This document shows positions 25,450 to 34,157 of a stretch of 44,198 nucleotides of DNA, piece after piece. The translations under genes and the position numbers were made by a program. The DNA comes from Bacteroidales bacterium (GTDB lineage: Bacteria > Bacteroidota > Bacteroidia > Bacteroidales > G3-4614), in NCBI GenBank assembly GCA_017521245.1, contig JAFXDI010000019.1, positions 1 through 44,198 of the forward strand, written 5' to 3'. How positions within the stretch are numbered: the first letter of the stretch is position 1; each line of letters starts with the position of its first letter. Below the pieces are notes generated by a model. The model had not been told where the DNA came from. It saw only the letters and a list, made by a program, of their open reading frames with translations, and searched no databases.

Positions 25450-26799
25450 CTATGCCAACATCAATGTGCAACAGAGCATATATATCAACAATCCTACAAT
25501 GTCGTTGGTTGTGGTGATAAAGGGTCCTGTTGCTATGGCTGGATCTATTTTAAATTTCTCTAATGTTATTGGTACTAATGTGCCAAATATTGAAGCGAAT
25601 ATTACTACTGCAAATAGTGATATGCTTACCGCTACTGTTATATCGGCCTCTGTTCCTATTAGCATATTGAATGCGAATGTTAGCAACGCTATTATACTTG
25701 CGTTGATTAACGATACGCCTACCTCTTTCAGGATTTGTGTTCCTACATTGCGTAGGTCTAACGATCCGTTTGCTAATCCCTGTACTATGATTGCCGATGA
25801 TTGTACTCCTACGTTTCCTGCTGTTCCTGCTATCAGGGGAATAAAGAGGGCTATGGCCGGTACTGCGGCAAGTCCCGCCTCAAATCCGCCAAGCATTATT
25901 GAGTTTAACAATCCTCCAAATATTCCTATTACCAACCAGGGTAATCTTGCTCGGGTTTGGGTAAAGACGTTGTCATCTACTTCTACGTCTTGCGAGATAC
26001 CTGATGCTAATTGATACTCACGTTCTGACTGTTCACGCACCTCATCCATAATGTCATCGACAGTGATGCGTCCTACCAAACGTCCAATGCTATCAACTAC
26101 CGGCATTGCCACAAGGTTATACTTCTCGAAGGCTTGTGCTACTTCATCTATTGGGGTATCGGTATGAAGCGATATTGGTTCACGCTTCATTACGTGTTTT
26201 ATCTTGGCTACCGATTGGTGGGTTATTATCTTTTTTAATGGGAAGACGCCTTTTAGTTTGTGGTCGTCATCTACTACATATACATAGTAGATTTCATCCA
26301 TCTCTTCAGCTTGTTGACGCATCTCTTTTAGACACTCGGGCATACTCCAGTTTTCATTAACGATTACCATCTCGGTTCCCATTAATCCTCCCGCTGTATC
26401 TTCATCGTATTTCAATAGGTCAACAATGTCTCCTGCTTGTTCTACGTCATCGATGTGGGCAAGAATCTCCTCTTGGTCCTCCTCATCCATCTCTCGGATT
26501 AGGTCAACGGCATCGTCGGTATCCAACTGCTCTATGACTTGGTGTGCAATCTCCTCGTTTGAGACGTGTTTCAAAAGTTTTTGACGGTCGTCTTCCTCTA
26601 ACTCCATCAATACTTCTGCTGCTATCTCAGGTTCAAGCAGGTTGTATGTAAACTCAGCCTCCTCTAGGCTTAGTTCTTTGTATATTTCGGCTATATCGGC
26701 AGGGTGAAGGTCTTTTAATAAGGCTTTTATCTTGTCGGTATCTTTCTCTTCTATTATGTTTTGTAGGTCTTTTATGTATTCGGGTGATAGTTCAATCAT
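25450..26799 (-). CDS. mgtE: Magnesium transporter MgtE
   Basis: Inner-membrane Mg2+ channel gated by intracellular Mg2+. The 449-aa protein has the three usual parts: an acidic helical N-domain (about 1-130, e.g. LHPADIAEIYKEL, LEEDDRQKLLKH), two CBS domains (about 135-260, with MPVVDSIGRLVGRITVDDIMDEV), and five transmembrane helices (about 283-449) containing GTAGNVGVQSSAIIVQGLA and the final FITTTNDIVGLLIYM, which carries the pore-lining acidic residue. Length is normal. It follows rsmA by 13 nt and is cotranscribed with it. No Mg2+-responsive leader could sit between them. A palindromic repeat lies immediately downstream. Confidence 0.95.
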   Translation of the reverse strand: MIELSPEYIKDLQNIIEEKDTDKIKALLKDLHPADIAEIYKELSLEEAEFTYNLLEPEIAAEVLMELEEDDRQKLLKHVSNEEIAHQVIEQLDTDDAVDLIREMDEEDQEEILAHIDDVEQAGDIVDLLKYDEDTAGGLMGTEMVIVNENWSMPECLKEMRQQAEEMDEIYYVYVVDDDHKLKGVFPLKKIITHQSVAKIKHVMKREPISLHTDTPIDEVAQAFEKYNLVAMPVVDSIGRLVGRITVDDIMDEVREQSEREYQLASGISQDVEVDDNVFTQTRARLPWLVIGIFGGLLNSIMLGGFEAGLAAVPAIALFIPLIAGTAGNVGVQSSAIIVQGLANGSLDLRNVGTQILKEVGVSLINASIIALLTFAFNMLIGTEADITVAVSISLFAVVIFASIFGTLVPITLEKFKIDPAIATGPFITTTNDIVGLLIYMLCCTLMLA

Positions 26800-26812
26800 C
26801 GTTGTGCATTGT

Positions 26813-27601
26813 TTAGGGTTTAACGATATGGTTTTCTATCTCGTTGGTCAACTCAATAAATTGTGCTACCGATATTTGCTCGGGGCGTAGTGCAAATATT
26901 TCATTTGCGAGTATTGGCGACCCTTGTTGTATTATGGGTTTTAACGAGTTTCGCATTGTTTTGCGACGTTGATTGAATGCGGTTTTTACGATGCGTTTGA
27001 ATAATTGCTCGTTACACCCCAGTTCCGTGACATTGTTGCGTGTCATACGTATTACCGCCGATTTTACTTTTGGGGGCGGATTAAATACGTGTTCCGATAC
27101 GGTAAAGAGATACTCTACATTGTACCACGCCTGCATCAATACCGATAGTATTCCGTAGGTTTTGCTTCCGGGTTTGGCTGCAAGTCGCTCTGCCACCTCT
27201 TTTTGTATCATTCCACTGCAACAGGGTATCATATCTTTATAGTCTAATACTTTGAAAAATATTTGACTTGATATGTTGTAGGGGTAGTTTCCGATTACAC
27301 ATAGGTTTTTACCGAACACCTGCGACAGGTTCATTTGAAGGAAGTCGCCCTCTACTATTCTTCCTGATAACTGAGGAAAGTTTTTGTTCAAATAGGCTAC
27401 CGACTCTTTGTCTATCTCTACAACTGTTACATTGTGCCCTTCTTCTAATAGGTATTGTGTTAACACACCCATTCCTGGTCCCACCTCCAATATGGGCATA
27501 CCTTTGTAGTCGGATAGTGTCTCCGCTATTCGACGTGCTATATCAAGATCGGTTAGGAAATGTTGTCCCAAACTCTTTTTAGGTCGTACCAACTTTGCCA
27601 T
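26813..27601 (-). CDS. rsmA: 16S rRNA (adenine1518/1519-N6)-dimethyltransferase
   Basis: RsmA (KsgA) dimethylates two adjacent adenines in the 3' hairpin of 16S rRNA during late 30S assembly. The 262-aa protein starts with the family signature RPKKSLGQHFLTD, then the SAM-binding motif ILEVGPGMGVLTQYL (about 38-52), acidic motif II VEIDKES and the catalytic NYPYNISSQ (about 104-112; NLPY-type motif). The small C-terminal helical domain is present (FNQRRKTMRNSLK). It is the first gene of the rsmA-mgtE pair. The 141-bp gap to the divergent membrane gene carries a Bacteroidota -7 box reading the other way. Confidence 0.97.
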   Translation of the reverse strand: MAKLVRPKKSLGQHFLTDLDIARRIAETLSDYKGMPILEVGPGMGVLTQYLLEEGHNVTVVEIDKESVAYLNKNFPQLSGRIVEGDFLQMNLSQVFGKNLCVIGNYPYNISSQIFFKVLDYKDMIPCCSGMIQKEVAERLAAKPGSKTYGILSVLMQAWYNVEYLFTVSEHVFNPPPKVKSAVIRMTRNNVTELGCNEQLFKRIVKTAFNQRRKTMRNSLKPIIQQGSPILANEIFALRPEQISVAQFIELTNEIENHIVKP

Positions 27602-27644
27602 TATTGAACAACTTTTATCTCTTTATTATATATTTTTGTGACTT

Positions 27645-27679
27645 TTTACTCTCTTTTATCTACAAAAAGGTTACCTTTG
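27645..27679 (+). promoter_or_regulatory. Candidate promoter of the flippase-like gene
   Basis: TTTG (27645-27648), 23 nt, TACCTTTG (27672-27679). The -7 box is a perfect consensus match; the spacing is two longer than usual. Transcription would begin near 27686, leaving a leader of about 57 nt before the TTG start at 27743. Confidence 0.5.
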
Positions 27680-27742
27680 CAGTTGTTTTAGTAATAAAAA
27701 CAGAGAGTACAATCACGCAAAGATAATTAAATTCTTAAAAAA

Positions 27743-28744
27743 TTGAAACGAATAACCTCTTATATATTTAAATTTATTATTCCTCTTGCATTTGGCGTGG
27801 GGCTTATGTGGTATATTTATAGTAAGTTGAATATGGAAGAGGTGGGAAAAATTCTTCAATATGATATTAACTATTGGTGGATTTTTCTCTCTGGTGTTAT
27901 TGGTTTGCTTAGCCATATTGTCAGGGCTTTACGCTGGAAAATTCAGTTAAAGGCTCTCCCTGCCAACCCTTCGATGAGGGTTTTGACTAATGCTATTTTT
28001 GGGACATACGCTGTTAATCTTATTCTTCCAAGGGTAGGTGAAGTTTGGAGGTGTGCTTACGTTGCTCAAAGTGAAGATAAGTCGTTTATAAAGGTGGTAG
28101 GCTCAATGATTTCGGAACGCTTAACCGACACTCTTACTGTTATTACTATCACTGTTGTTACCTTCTTTTTACAACTCGATGTTTTAAAAGAGATTCTAAA
28201 CAATAACCCATCTGTCAAAGAGGGGGTTATTAATGTTCTTACCTCCCCTGCCCTTTATAGCGTTATTGCAGTGGGTATTATTGCTCTGGTTTGGTTATTC
28301 CGCTTTAAAAGTGACAATCCCCTTATCATCAAAATAAAGGAGATGGTAAATAATCTGATTAATGGTTTTAAAACTATTTTTCAAATGGAGAAGAAGGGAT
28401 TGTTTCTCTTCTACACTGTTTTAATGTGGTTCCTATATTTTGTTGAGCTCTATGTCTGTTTCTTTGCCTTTAAACAGACCGAATCGTTAGGCGTTGTTTG
28501 TGCCTTCTCTTGTTTCTTAATGGGTAGCATTGGAATGGGTGTTCCTGTTCAGGGCGGACTTGGCCCTTGGCACTGGGCTGTTATTGCTGTTCTTACTCTT
28601 TATGGTTTGAATAATGATACTGCCGGGGCTTTTGCTCTTGTTGCTCACGGTGCTCAACTTATTATGACAATTTTAGTGGGTATTTATACTTTTGTATCTA
28701 TCTCGCTCTATAAAAAAAGAGTTAAAGGGGAGAACAATTTGTAA
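27743..28744 (+). CDS. LPG-synthase-TM / UPF0104-type membrane protein
   Basis: A 333-aa integral membrane protein with about eight hydrophobic segments. The order HIVRALRWKIQLKAL, FGTYAVNLILPRVGEVWRCAYV, SERLTDTLT and GVPVQGGLGPWHWAVIAVL is characteristic of the lysylphosphatidylglycerol-synthase transmembrane/flippase family. The aminoacyl-transferase domain of MprF is absent, so a flippase or lipid-transfer role is likelier than lysyl-lipid synthesis. It appears to start at TTG: no in-frame ATG lies upstream, and MKRITSYIFKFI is a normal N-terminus for the family. It stands alone, divergent from rsmA, and is followed by a family A repeat. Confidence 0.85.
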   Translation: MKRITSYIFKFIIPLAFGVGLMWYIYSKLNMEEVGKILQYDINYWWIFLSGVIGLLSHIVRALRWKIQLKALPANPSMRVLTNAIFGTYAVNLILPRVGEVWRCAYVAQSEDKSFIKVVGSMISERLTDTLTVITITVVTFFLQLDVLKEILNNNPSVKEGVINVLTSPALYSVIAVGIIALVWLFRFKSDNPLIIKIKEMVNNLINGFKTIFQMEKKGLFLFYTVLMWFLYFVELYVCFFAFKQTESLGVVCAFSCFLMGSIGMGVPVQGGLGPWHWAVIAVLTLYGLNNDTAGAFALVAHGAQLIMTILVGIYTFVSISLYKKRVKGENNL

Positions 28745-28796
28745 GTGGCTTTTGTTATTATATAAATAAGTTAGTAAATAGTAATTAACTGACAAC

Positions 28797-28885
28797 TAAC
28801 AAATCTACGAGTAAGCGAGGGCAAAATAAGTTTACTTAAACTTTGCCGAGCGTGAGTATATTCAACGAACGTATGTTCGTTAACT
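28797..28885 (+). repeat. Left inverted repeat flanking pepD (family A)
   Basis: 89 bp, starting TAACAAATCT and ending TTCGTTAACT. It is 86/89 identical to the reverse complement of 30368-30456. Internal dyads are GTTTA-CT-TAAAC and AACGAAC-GTAT-GTTCGTT. It ends 17 bp before the pepD start codon. Confidence 0.9.
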
Positions 28886-28902
28886 GATAACTGGCATCTG
28901 AT

Positions 28903-30369
28903 ATGAGAGAACAAATTTTACCTTTACAACCTTTGAGTGTATGGCGTTTCTTTTACGATATTTGTAAAATCCCCCATACTTCACATAACCTTGAAAAGAT
29001 ATCGGAGTATATTATAAATTTCGCAAAGGAGAGAGCTCTCTCTTATGTAAAAGATAAGACTGGGAATATTCTTATACATAAGCCTGCTACTAAAGGTATG
29101 GAGATGCGTAAGGGGGTTATCATTCAATCTCATATTGATATGGTGGGACAGAAAACTCACAACTCTTCGCATAATTTCTCGACTGACCCACTGACTATCT
29201 TTGTTGATAATGGCTGGGTTAAGGCTAAGGATACTTCGCTGGGGGCAGACAATGGTATTGGCGTTGCTGCTACTCTTGCCATTTTGGACAACGATGAAAT
29301 TCCCCATCCTGAGATTGAGGCTCTTTTTACTACCGATGAGGAGTGCGGTATGGAGGGAGCGGCTCTTTTAGATAAAGATTTTTTAAAGCACTCCATTATG
29401 ATTAACACCGATTCTGAAGAGGATAACTCTGCATTTATTGGTTGTGCCGGTGCTATTGATTTTAAGGCTTCGCTTAACTATACAAACGAGGTTTGCGATA
29501 TTAATGGAAGGGCTTATAAACTTACTATCAGAGGTCTAAAAGGTGGTCACTCCGGCGTTGATATTCATAGAGGCAGGGGTAACGCAAATAAACTATTGGT
29601 CAGATTCTTAAATTTTTGTATTCAAGCATACGGTATTAGGGTTTCAGAAATTATTGGTGGTGATACTCGCAACGCCATTCCGCGTTATGCTAATGCCATT
29701 GTGGTTGTTAACGAGGATGATTGCGAAGATTTCTTAAAAGAGGTTACTCTGTTTAGCCGACTCTATCAGAACGAATATAATATTATTGATGATGCTGTCT
29801 TGTTAGATTGTCAGGAGGTTAATATGCCTGTTGGTATTCTTCCTATGGAGTTTCAACGCAAATTTATTAATGTTATTGATGCAACGCCAGATGGCGTGGA
29901 GCGTATGATTCCCGGTATTGAGGATACGGTTGAGACCTCTTCTAATTTGGCTATTGTCAATTGCAAGGATGGTAAGGCTTGGGTACAGATATTGGTTAGA
30001 TCTACTATGAATAGCCGAAAGTATAACTACATATCAAGTTTGTGGAGTTTATACTCTCTTGTTGATGCTGATGTTGACCTGTTTGGTGATTATCCTTCGT
30101 GGTCGCCTAACTTAAACTCTCCTATTTTAAATGTTGCTAAAGATTTTTATAAAACCTCTTTTGGGGAAGATCTTAAGACTAAGGTTATGCACGCAGGTCT
30201 GGAGTGTGGTATTATATCTTCGTTATACCCAAATTTGGATATGATTTCAATTGGTCCGAATATGCTTCACCCCCACTCTCCCGATGAGAGGGTTGAGATT
30301 GCTTCGGTTGAAAAATTTTGGAACTTTCTTTTAGGTATTCTTAAAAATAGCCCTGAACAAAGTTGTTAG
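28903..30369 (+). CDS. pepD: Aminoacyl-histidine dipeptidase (peptidase D)
   Basis: Cytosolic zinc metallopeptidase of family M20 that hydrolyses Xaa-His dipeptides. The 488-aa protein shows the metal-site motifs in order: SHIDMVGQ (about 77-84), LGADNGIG (about 114-121), the catalytic TTDEECGMEGA (about 147-157), NTDSEED (about 167), and the dimerisation-domain GGHSGVDIHRG. The C-terminal HAGLECG supplies a late metal ligand. Length is normal. The gene is bracketed by 89-bp inverted repeats. The right-hand repeat overlaps the last two bases of its stop codon, so gene and repeats may travel or be regulated as a unit. No strong promoter of its own is seen between the left repeat and the start. 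Confidence 0.95.
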   Translation: MREQILPLQPLSVWRFFYDICKIPHTSHNLEKISEYIINFAKERALSYVKDKTGNILIHKPATKGMEMRKGVIIQSHIDMVGQKTHNSSHNFSTDPLTIFVDNGWVKAKDTSLGADNGIGVAATLAILDNDEIPHPEIEALFTTDEECGMEGAALLDKDFLKHSIMINTDSEEDNSAFIGCAGAIDFKASLNYTNEVCDINGRAYKLTIRGLKGGHSGVDIHRGRGNANKLLVRFLNFCIQAYGIRVSEIIGGDTRNAIPRYANAIVVVNEDDCEDFLKEVTLFSRLYQNEYNIIDDAVLLDCQEVNMPVGILPMEFQRKFINVIDATPDGVERMIPGIEDTVETSSNLAIVNCKDGKAWVQILVRSTMNSRKYNYISSLWSLYSLVDADVDLFGDYPSWSPNLNSPILNVAKDFYKTSFGEDLKTKVMHAGLECGIISSLYPNLDMISIGPNMLHPHSPDERVEIASVEKFWNFLLGILKNSPEQSC

Positions 30370-30456
30370 TTAACGAATATATGTTCGTTGAATATACTCA
30401 CGCTCGGCAAAGTTTAAGTAAACTTATTTTGCCATCGCTTACTCGTAGATTTGTTA
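30368..30456 (-). repeat. Right inverted repeat flanking pepD (family A)
   Basis: Inverted partner of 28797-28885, with three mismatches in 89 bp (GAGGGC to GATGGC, and two in the terminal dyad loop region). It begins inside the pepD stop codon. Confidence 0.9.
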
Positions 30457-30555
30457 TTTGTCTGCAAGAGGAGAGCTCCCCTTCTAACATAGGATAGCTG
30501 ATAGTATATTAATTCTTAATTATGGCAAAGCCTCGCACTAATTTCTAATTAATTC

Positions 30556-31686
30556 TTATAGGTATTTTGTGAGGATTTTGATATTCTCGTTATTGTCATA
30601 ACTTTTGAGTAGGACCTCTTTTCGCTCGGCAAGTTGTGCGGGTGTGATTTTTTGTGATAGTGCTGTTTTTATTGTCTCTATCAAATCTTTATCAGAGTGG
30701 GTTACCATACATACATCTTTTAGTCCTGTACTCTCAATCATCTTATCGTTTACAATGCAGTGACCGCCTTTGTATAGTGCATTTATTAGTTTTAGCTTTA
30801 TGCCTGTTGATTGGAAGGTTATCAAGACGTTTGCTGCCGCTTCGTTTATTAAGCGAGACATCTCTTGAGAGGTTGGGTTGGCAACTATCTCAACGTTATC
30901 GTTTTTTTGGAATACTTCATACAACTCCTTAGGTGGATTACCTCCTGCTATTATCCATTTCTGGGTTGGAAATGCAGGGATTATTCTCTCAGCCAAGAAA
31001 TAGACTGCATTCAAATTCTCCTCTACACTTAGATTTCCATTATAGAGGATATAGCCTCCCATTCCTCTTTGTTCAGAAACATTATCCTCGTTTCCGTTAT
31101 GAAAACATGGCAGCAGTTCGGTAGTTACCGATGGATATGTTGTTGAGAAATATCGTTTATCTTTTTCGGTTATTGCAAATATTACATCGGCATTTGATAA
31201 TACGCTTTCGTATTTGCTTAGGCGTTGTGCCTCCCAATTGAAGAATATTTTTTTCTTCATTGAGACTGTTGCATCTGCCAAATATTTGTAGTAGTCGCTC
31301 TCAACATTGTGAGCCCTTACAAACTTTTTGCGATTTTTAAGCAGTGGTGATGACAATAAATGTGTAGTGTGTAACCCTTCAAAAAGGATTGGATCATCAT
31401 CTTGTAATAGTCTATTGAGTAACTCATCAGATTGACGGCTCTTGACTATATATGGTTTTGATAATAATCGGTATAAAACACATGTATTACGTTTGTAGAT
31501 ATATACCTCATCGGCTATATCGTGCAATGCTCGTGAGTCTTTTCTTCCCTTATAAGCAAAGCAGTGCAAGGCTACTTTGTATCCTGCATCCTTTAATGCT
31601 TTTACCTTATAATAGACATCTATCACCCCTCCGTAGTCGGCCGGATAAGGTACTTGAAAAGATATTACATGTATTCTCTTTGTCAC
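30556..31686 (-). CDS. GT-B fold glycosyltransferase (GT4-like)
   Basis: A 376-aa cytosolic or membrane-associated sugar transferase. The N-terminal domain opens with HVISFQVPYPADYGGVIDVYYKVKALKDAGY, a GT4-type acceptor loop with GG, and has FVRAHNVESDYY near 130. The C-terminal donor-binding domain has YILYNGNLSVEENLNAVYFL (about 215-234), WIIAGGNPP and the late GIKLKLINALYKGGHCIVND, where KLINAL replaces the more common K..EAMA. Target is unknown; cell-surface polysaccharide or lipid-linked sugar is likely. It lies 93 bp after the LptF/LptG-like gene on the same strand, so it may belong to a tgt-permease-glycosyltransferase transcript. Confidence 0.85.
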   Translation of the reverse strand: MTKRIHVISFQVPYPADYGGVIDVYYKVKALKDAGYKVALHCFAYKGRKDSRALHDIADEVYIYKRNTCVLYRLLSKPYIVKSRQSDELLNRLLQDDDPILFEGLHTTHLLSSPLLKNRKKFVRAHNVESDYYKYLADATVSMKKKIFFNWEAQRLSKYESVLSNADVIFAITEKDKRYFSTTYPSVTTELLPCFHNGNEDNVSEQRGMGGYILYNGNLSVEENLNAVYFLAERIIPAFPTQKWIIAGGNPPKELYEVFQKNDNVEIVANPTSQEMSRLINEAAANVLITFQSTGIKLKLINALYKGGHCIVNDKMIESTGLKDVCMVTHSDKDLIETIKTALSQKITPAQLAERKEVLLKSYDNNENIKILTKYL

Positions 31687-31779
31687 TTTGCTTTCTGTTT
31701 TGGGGTTACAATTTTACAATAAAAGATATTTAAATGCAAATATTTGCCTCACTTTTTTTACCGTCTAATCCTTATCTTC

Positions 31780-32850
31780 CTATTTTGGTGCTTTGGTATA
31801 TAGGTATATAGCAATGAAGAGATAGAGTATATTTGGTATCCACACTGCCAAGCGTGGCGACATATCGCCATTGGTTGCAAAGGTTGATGATATGGTTGAG
31901 AACAAGATGTAGGTAAAACTTAATATTAAACCTATTCCTATGTTTACTCCCATTCCGCCTTTTACCTTTCGGGATGATAGGAACATTCCTATTGAGGTTA
32001 ATATAAAGGCTGCAAAGGTTGATGCTATTCGCGATTCAAACTCAATATGGAATGGTTTTATGTTTGATGCTCCTCGTGCCTCTTGTTTTTTGATATACTC
32101 TTTTAACTCTGGCGTGGTCATCAACTCAGCATCGTATCGCGATATTAAAAAATCGGAGGGTGCTATGGTTATTATGGTATCTAATCGTGTTCCTTTACGG
32201 AAGGTCTCCTCCATTCCGTTAAAATCGCGTATGGTATAGTTTCGTGCGACCCATCTGTAAGCACTATCGTATCGGATTGACTCTGCCGTTAGTTTTGACC
32301 TTAGACTCTTTCCCTCAAATTTCTCCATTGAAAAACGATACCCTGTTTTAAGGTTGTCATCGTATCGGTTTATATATGCTATTACTCCCGGCGATACTTG
32401 CAACTGCACGTTTTGTGCATAATCTACCTTCTTGTTTGAGACGTATTTATTTTGAAACTCTATTCGGGTTTTATTTGCCGGGGGTATTACAAAACTATTA
32501 AGGGTAAAGGTTAGCGATGATATTATTGCTGCCGACACCATATAGGGTACCATTAACCTCTTAAAACTTATTCCGCTTGATAGCATTGCTATTATCTCAG
32601 AGTTGTCTGCCAACTTTGATGTAAAAAATATTACCGCTATAAAGGTGAATAATTGACTAAACAGGTTTGCAAAATATGGGATAAAGTTTAGATAGTAATC
32701 AAATAATATCTCCTTTAACGGCGCATTTATAAAGTCGTCAATCTTTTCGTTTATATCAAATACTACCGCAATAGATATTATAAGTACTATTGCAAATATG
32801 TACGTTCCTAAAAACTTCTTTATTATGTAAAAGTCAATTTTCTTAAGCAT
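31780..32850 (-). CDS. LptF/LptG-family lipopolysaccharide export permease
   Basis: Inner-membrane subunit of the LptB2FG transporter that extracts LPS from the inner membrane. The 356-aa protein has a first transmembrane helix right after MLKKIDFYIIKKFLGTYIFA, two more around 50-115, a periplasmic beta-jellyroll (about 125-265, with YINRYD...YRFSMEKFEGKSL), and three C-terminal helices (about 275-352). That is the YjgP/YjgQ layout. I cannot decide between LptF and LptG from the sequence alone. It follows tgt by 18 nt, a neighbourhood common in Bacteroidales. The partner permease is not in the window. Confidence 0.92.
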   Translation of the reverse strand: MLKKIDFYIIKKFLGTYIFAIVLIISIAVVFDINEKIDDFINAPLKEILFDYYLNFIPYFANLFSQLFTFIAVIFFTSKLADNSEIIAMLSSGISFKRLMVPYMVSAAIISSLTFTLNSFVIPPANKTRIEFQNKYVSNKKVDYAQNVQLQVSPGVIAYINRYDDNLKTGYRFSMEKFEGKSLRSKLTAESIRYDSAYRWVARNYTIRDFNGMEETFRKGTRLDTIITIAPSDFLISRYDAELMTTPELKEYIKKQEARGASNIKPFHIEFESRIASTFAAFILTSIGMFLSSRKVKGGMGVNIGIGLILSFTYILFSTISSTFATNGDMSPRLAVWIPNILYLFIAIYLYTKAPK

Positions 32851-32868
32851 AACCTAAAAAGTCAATTT

Positions 32869-33999
32869 CTACAAGCGTGTTGTCACTTTGACTATCATTT
32901 CATCTTTCCACGATTTGAATGTGCCATTCAATATTTGACGGCGAGCCTCACGCACCAACCATAGATAGAATGCTAAATTGTGCAATGACGCTATTTGCAT
33001 TGCCAAAAACTCATCACTTATGAACAGGTGACGCAGATATGCTTTTGTATATGCTTCATCAACATACGATGCTCCTCCCTCCTCGATTGGAGAGAAATCG
33101 GTTGCCCACTTTTTATTTCGCATATTCATTATTCCGTTGCGAGTAAACAACATTGCATTGCGTCCGTTGCGTGTTGGCATTACACAATCAAACATATCTA
33201 CTCCTCGCTCTATACCCTCAAGTATATTGGCAGGAGTTCCTACACCCATTAAATAGCGTGGTTTATCTTTGGGTAGTATCTCGTTTACTACCTCAATCAT
33301 TTCATACATCTGCTCAGCAGGCTCTCCTACTGCCAACCCTCCTATGGCATTTCCCTCTGCTCCAAGAGCGGCAACCTCCTCGGCTGCTCGGCGACGGAGT
33401 TCGGGATATACACATCCTTGTACTATGGGAAAAAATGTTTGACTATGTCCATACAATGGCTCTGTTTCGTTGAAATGTTTCCATCCACGTTGTAACCAAC
33501 GCATTGTTAAATCTAACGACTTTTTAGCATACGAAAAATCTGCTGTTCCCGGTGTACACTCATCAAGTGCCATCATTATATCAGCACCTATCACTCGCTG
33601 TATATCTACTACATTTTCGGGGGTAAATAGGTGTTTACTGCCATCAATGTGCGAGCGGAAGTGTACTCCCTCCTCTTTTAACTTTCTGTTTCCTGAAAGT
33701 GAGAATACCTGAAAACCTCCACTATCGGTAAGCATTGCCCTATTCCATCCAGAGAAGCCGTGTAATCCTCCTGCACTTCGGAGTATATCCAATCCCGGGC
33801 GCAGGTATAGATGGTATGTATTACCTAATATTATAGGAGCATTTACATCCTCCTCCAATTCATGGCGGTGACAGCACTTTACTGTTGCCGCTGTTCCAAC
33901 AGGCATAAATATGGGTGTCTCAATTTTCCCATGCGAAGTGGTTATAACTCCTGCCCTTGCATTACTTAATATATCGTTTTTTATTAATTCAAATTCCAT
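32869..33999 (-). CDS. tgt: tRNA-guanine(34) transglycosylase (Bacteroidota type, no zinc cysteines)
   Basis: Exchanges guanine-34 for preQ1 in tRNAs of the GUN anticodon group, leading to queuosine. The 376-aa TIM-barrel has the substrate-binding LTDSGGFQVFSLS (about 90-102), IVQGCVYPELRRRAA, GGLAVGEP and the catalytic block GVGTPANILEGIERGVDMFDCVMPTRNGRNA (about 256-286). The usual zinc site, CxCxxC about 30 residues later, is replaced by EEGGASYVDEAY, though AYLRHLF and LHNLAFY around it are kept. I recall the same replacement in other Bacteroidota Tgt proteins, so it is probably a lineage trait rather than damage. It is the first gene of the tgt-permease operon. Confidence 0.95.
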   Translation of the reverse strand: MEFELIKNDILSNARAGVITTSHGKIETPIFMPVGTAATVKCCHRHELEEDVNAPIILGNTYHLYLRPGLDILRSAGGLHGFSGWNRAMLTDSGGFQVFSLSGNRKLKEEGVHFRSHIDGSKHLFTPENVVDIQRVIGADIMMALDECTPGTADFSYAKKSLDLTMRWLQRGWKHFNETEPLYGHSQTFFPIVQGCVYPELRRRAAEEVAALGAEGNAIGGLAVGEPAEQMYEMIEVVNEILPKDKPRYLMGVGTPANILEGIERGVDMFDCVMPTRNGRNAMLFTRNGIMNMRNKKWATDFSPIEEGGASYVDEAYTKAYLRHLFISDEFLAMQIASLHNLAFYLWLVREARRQILNGTFKSWKDEMIVKVTTRL

Positions 34000-34010
34000 T
34001 TATCTTTTAG

Positions 34011-34057
34011 TAGTTGTTAGTTGTCAACTAAAGTTGCCCCTACGGGGTAGTTGTTAG
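34011..34057. repeat. Dispersed intergenic repeat, family B
   Basis: TAGTTGTTAGTTGTC, a GCCCCTACGGGGT hairpin core and AGTTGTTAG. Same modules as 3961-4027 and 37018-37072. It lies 12 bp upstream of the tgt start, so it would sit in or near the tgt promoter region. Confidence 0.65.
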
Positions 34058-34082
34058 TAAGCAAAGATAATAACAAACGAGC

Positions 34083-34157
34083 AAAATACATAGAACTTGT
34101 TCTGATGTATTTTACTGCGAGTGCCGATTATCTTCGAGGTTCAACCTCAAAGATAAT
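34083..34157. repeat. Two strong stem-loops in the tgt-clpB divergent gap
   Basis: First: AAAATACAT (34083-34091) with ATGTATTTT (34105-34113), enclosing GAAC-TT-GTTC. Second: ATTATCTT/AAGATAAT (34127-34134, 34150-34157) enclosing GAGGT-TCA-ACCTC. The second overlaps one of two direct copies of AAAGATAATAACAAACGAGC (about 34063 and 34149). The remainder of the 424-bp gap (34158-34423) shows no gene; the frame at 34249-34449 overlaps clpB and looks accidental. Confidence 0.65.
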
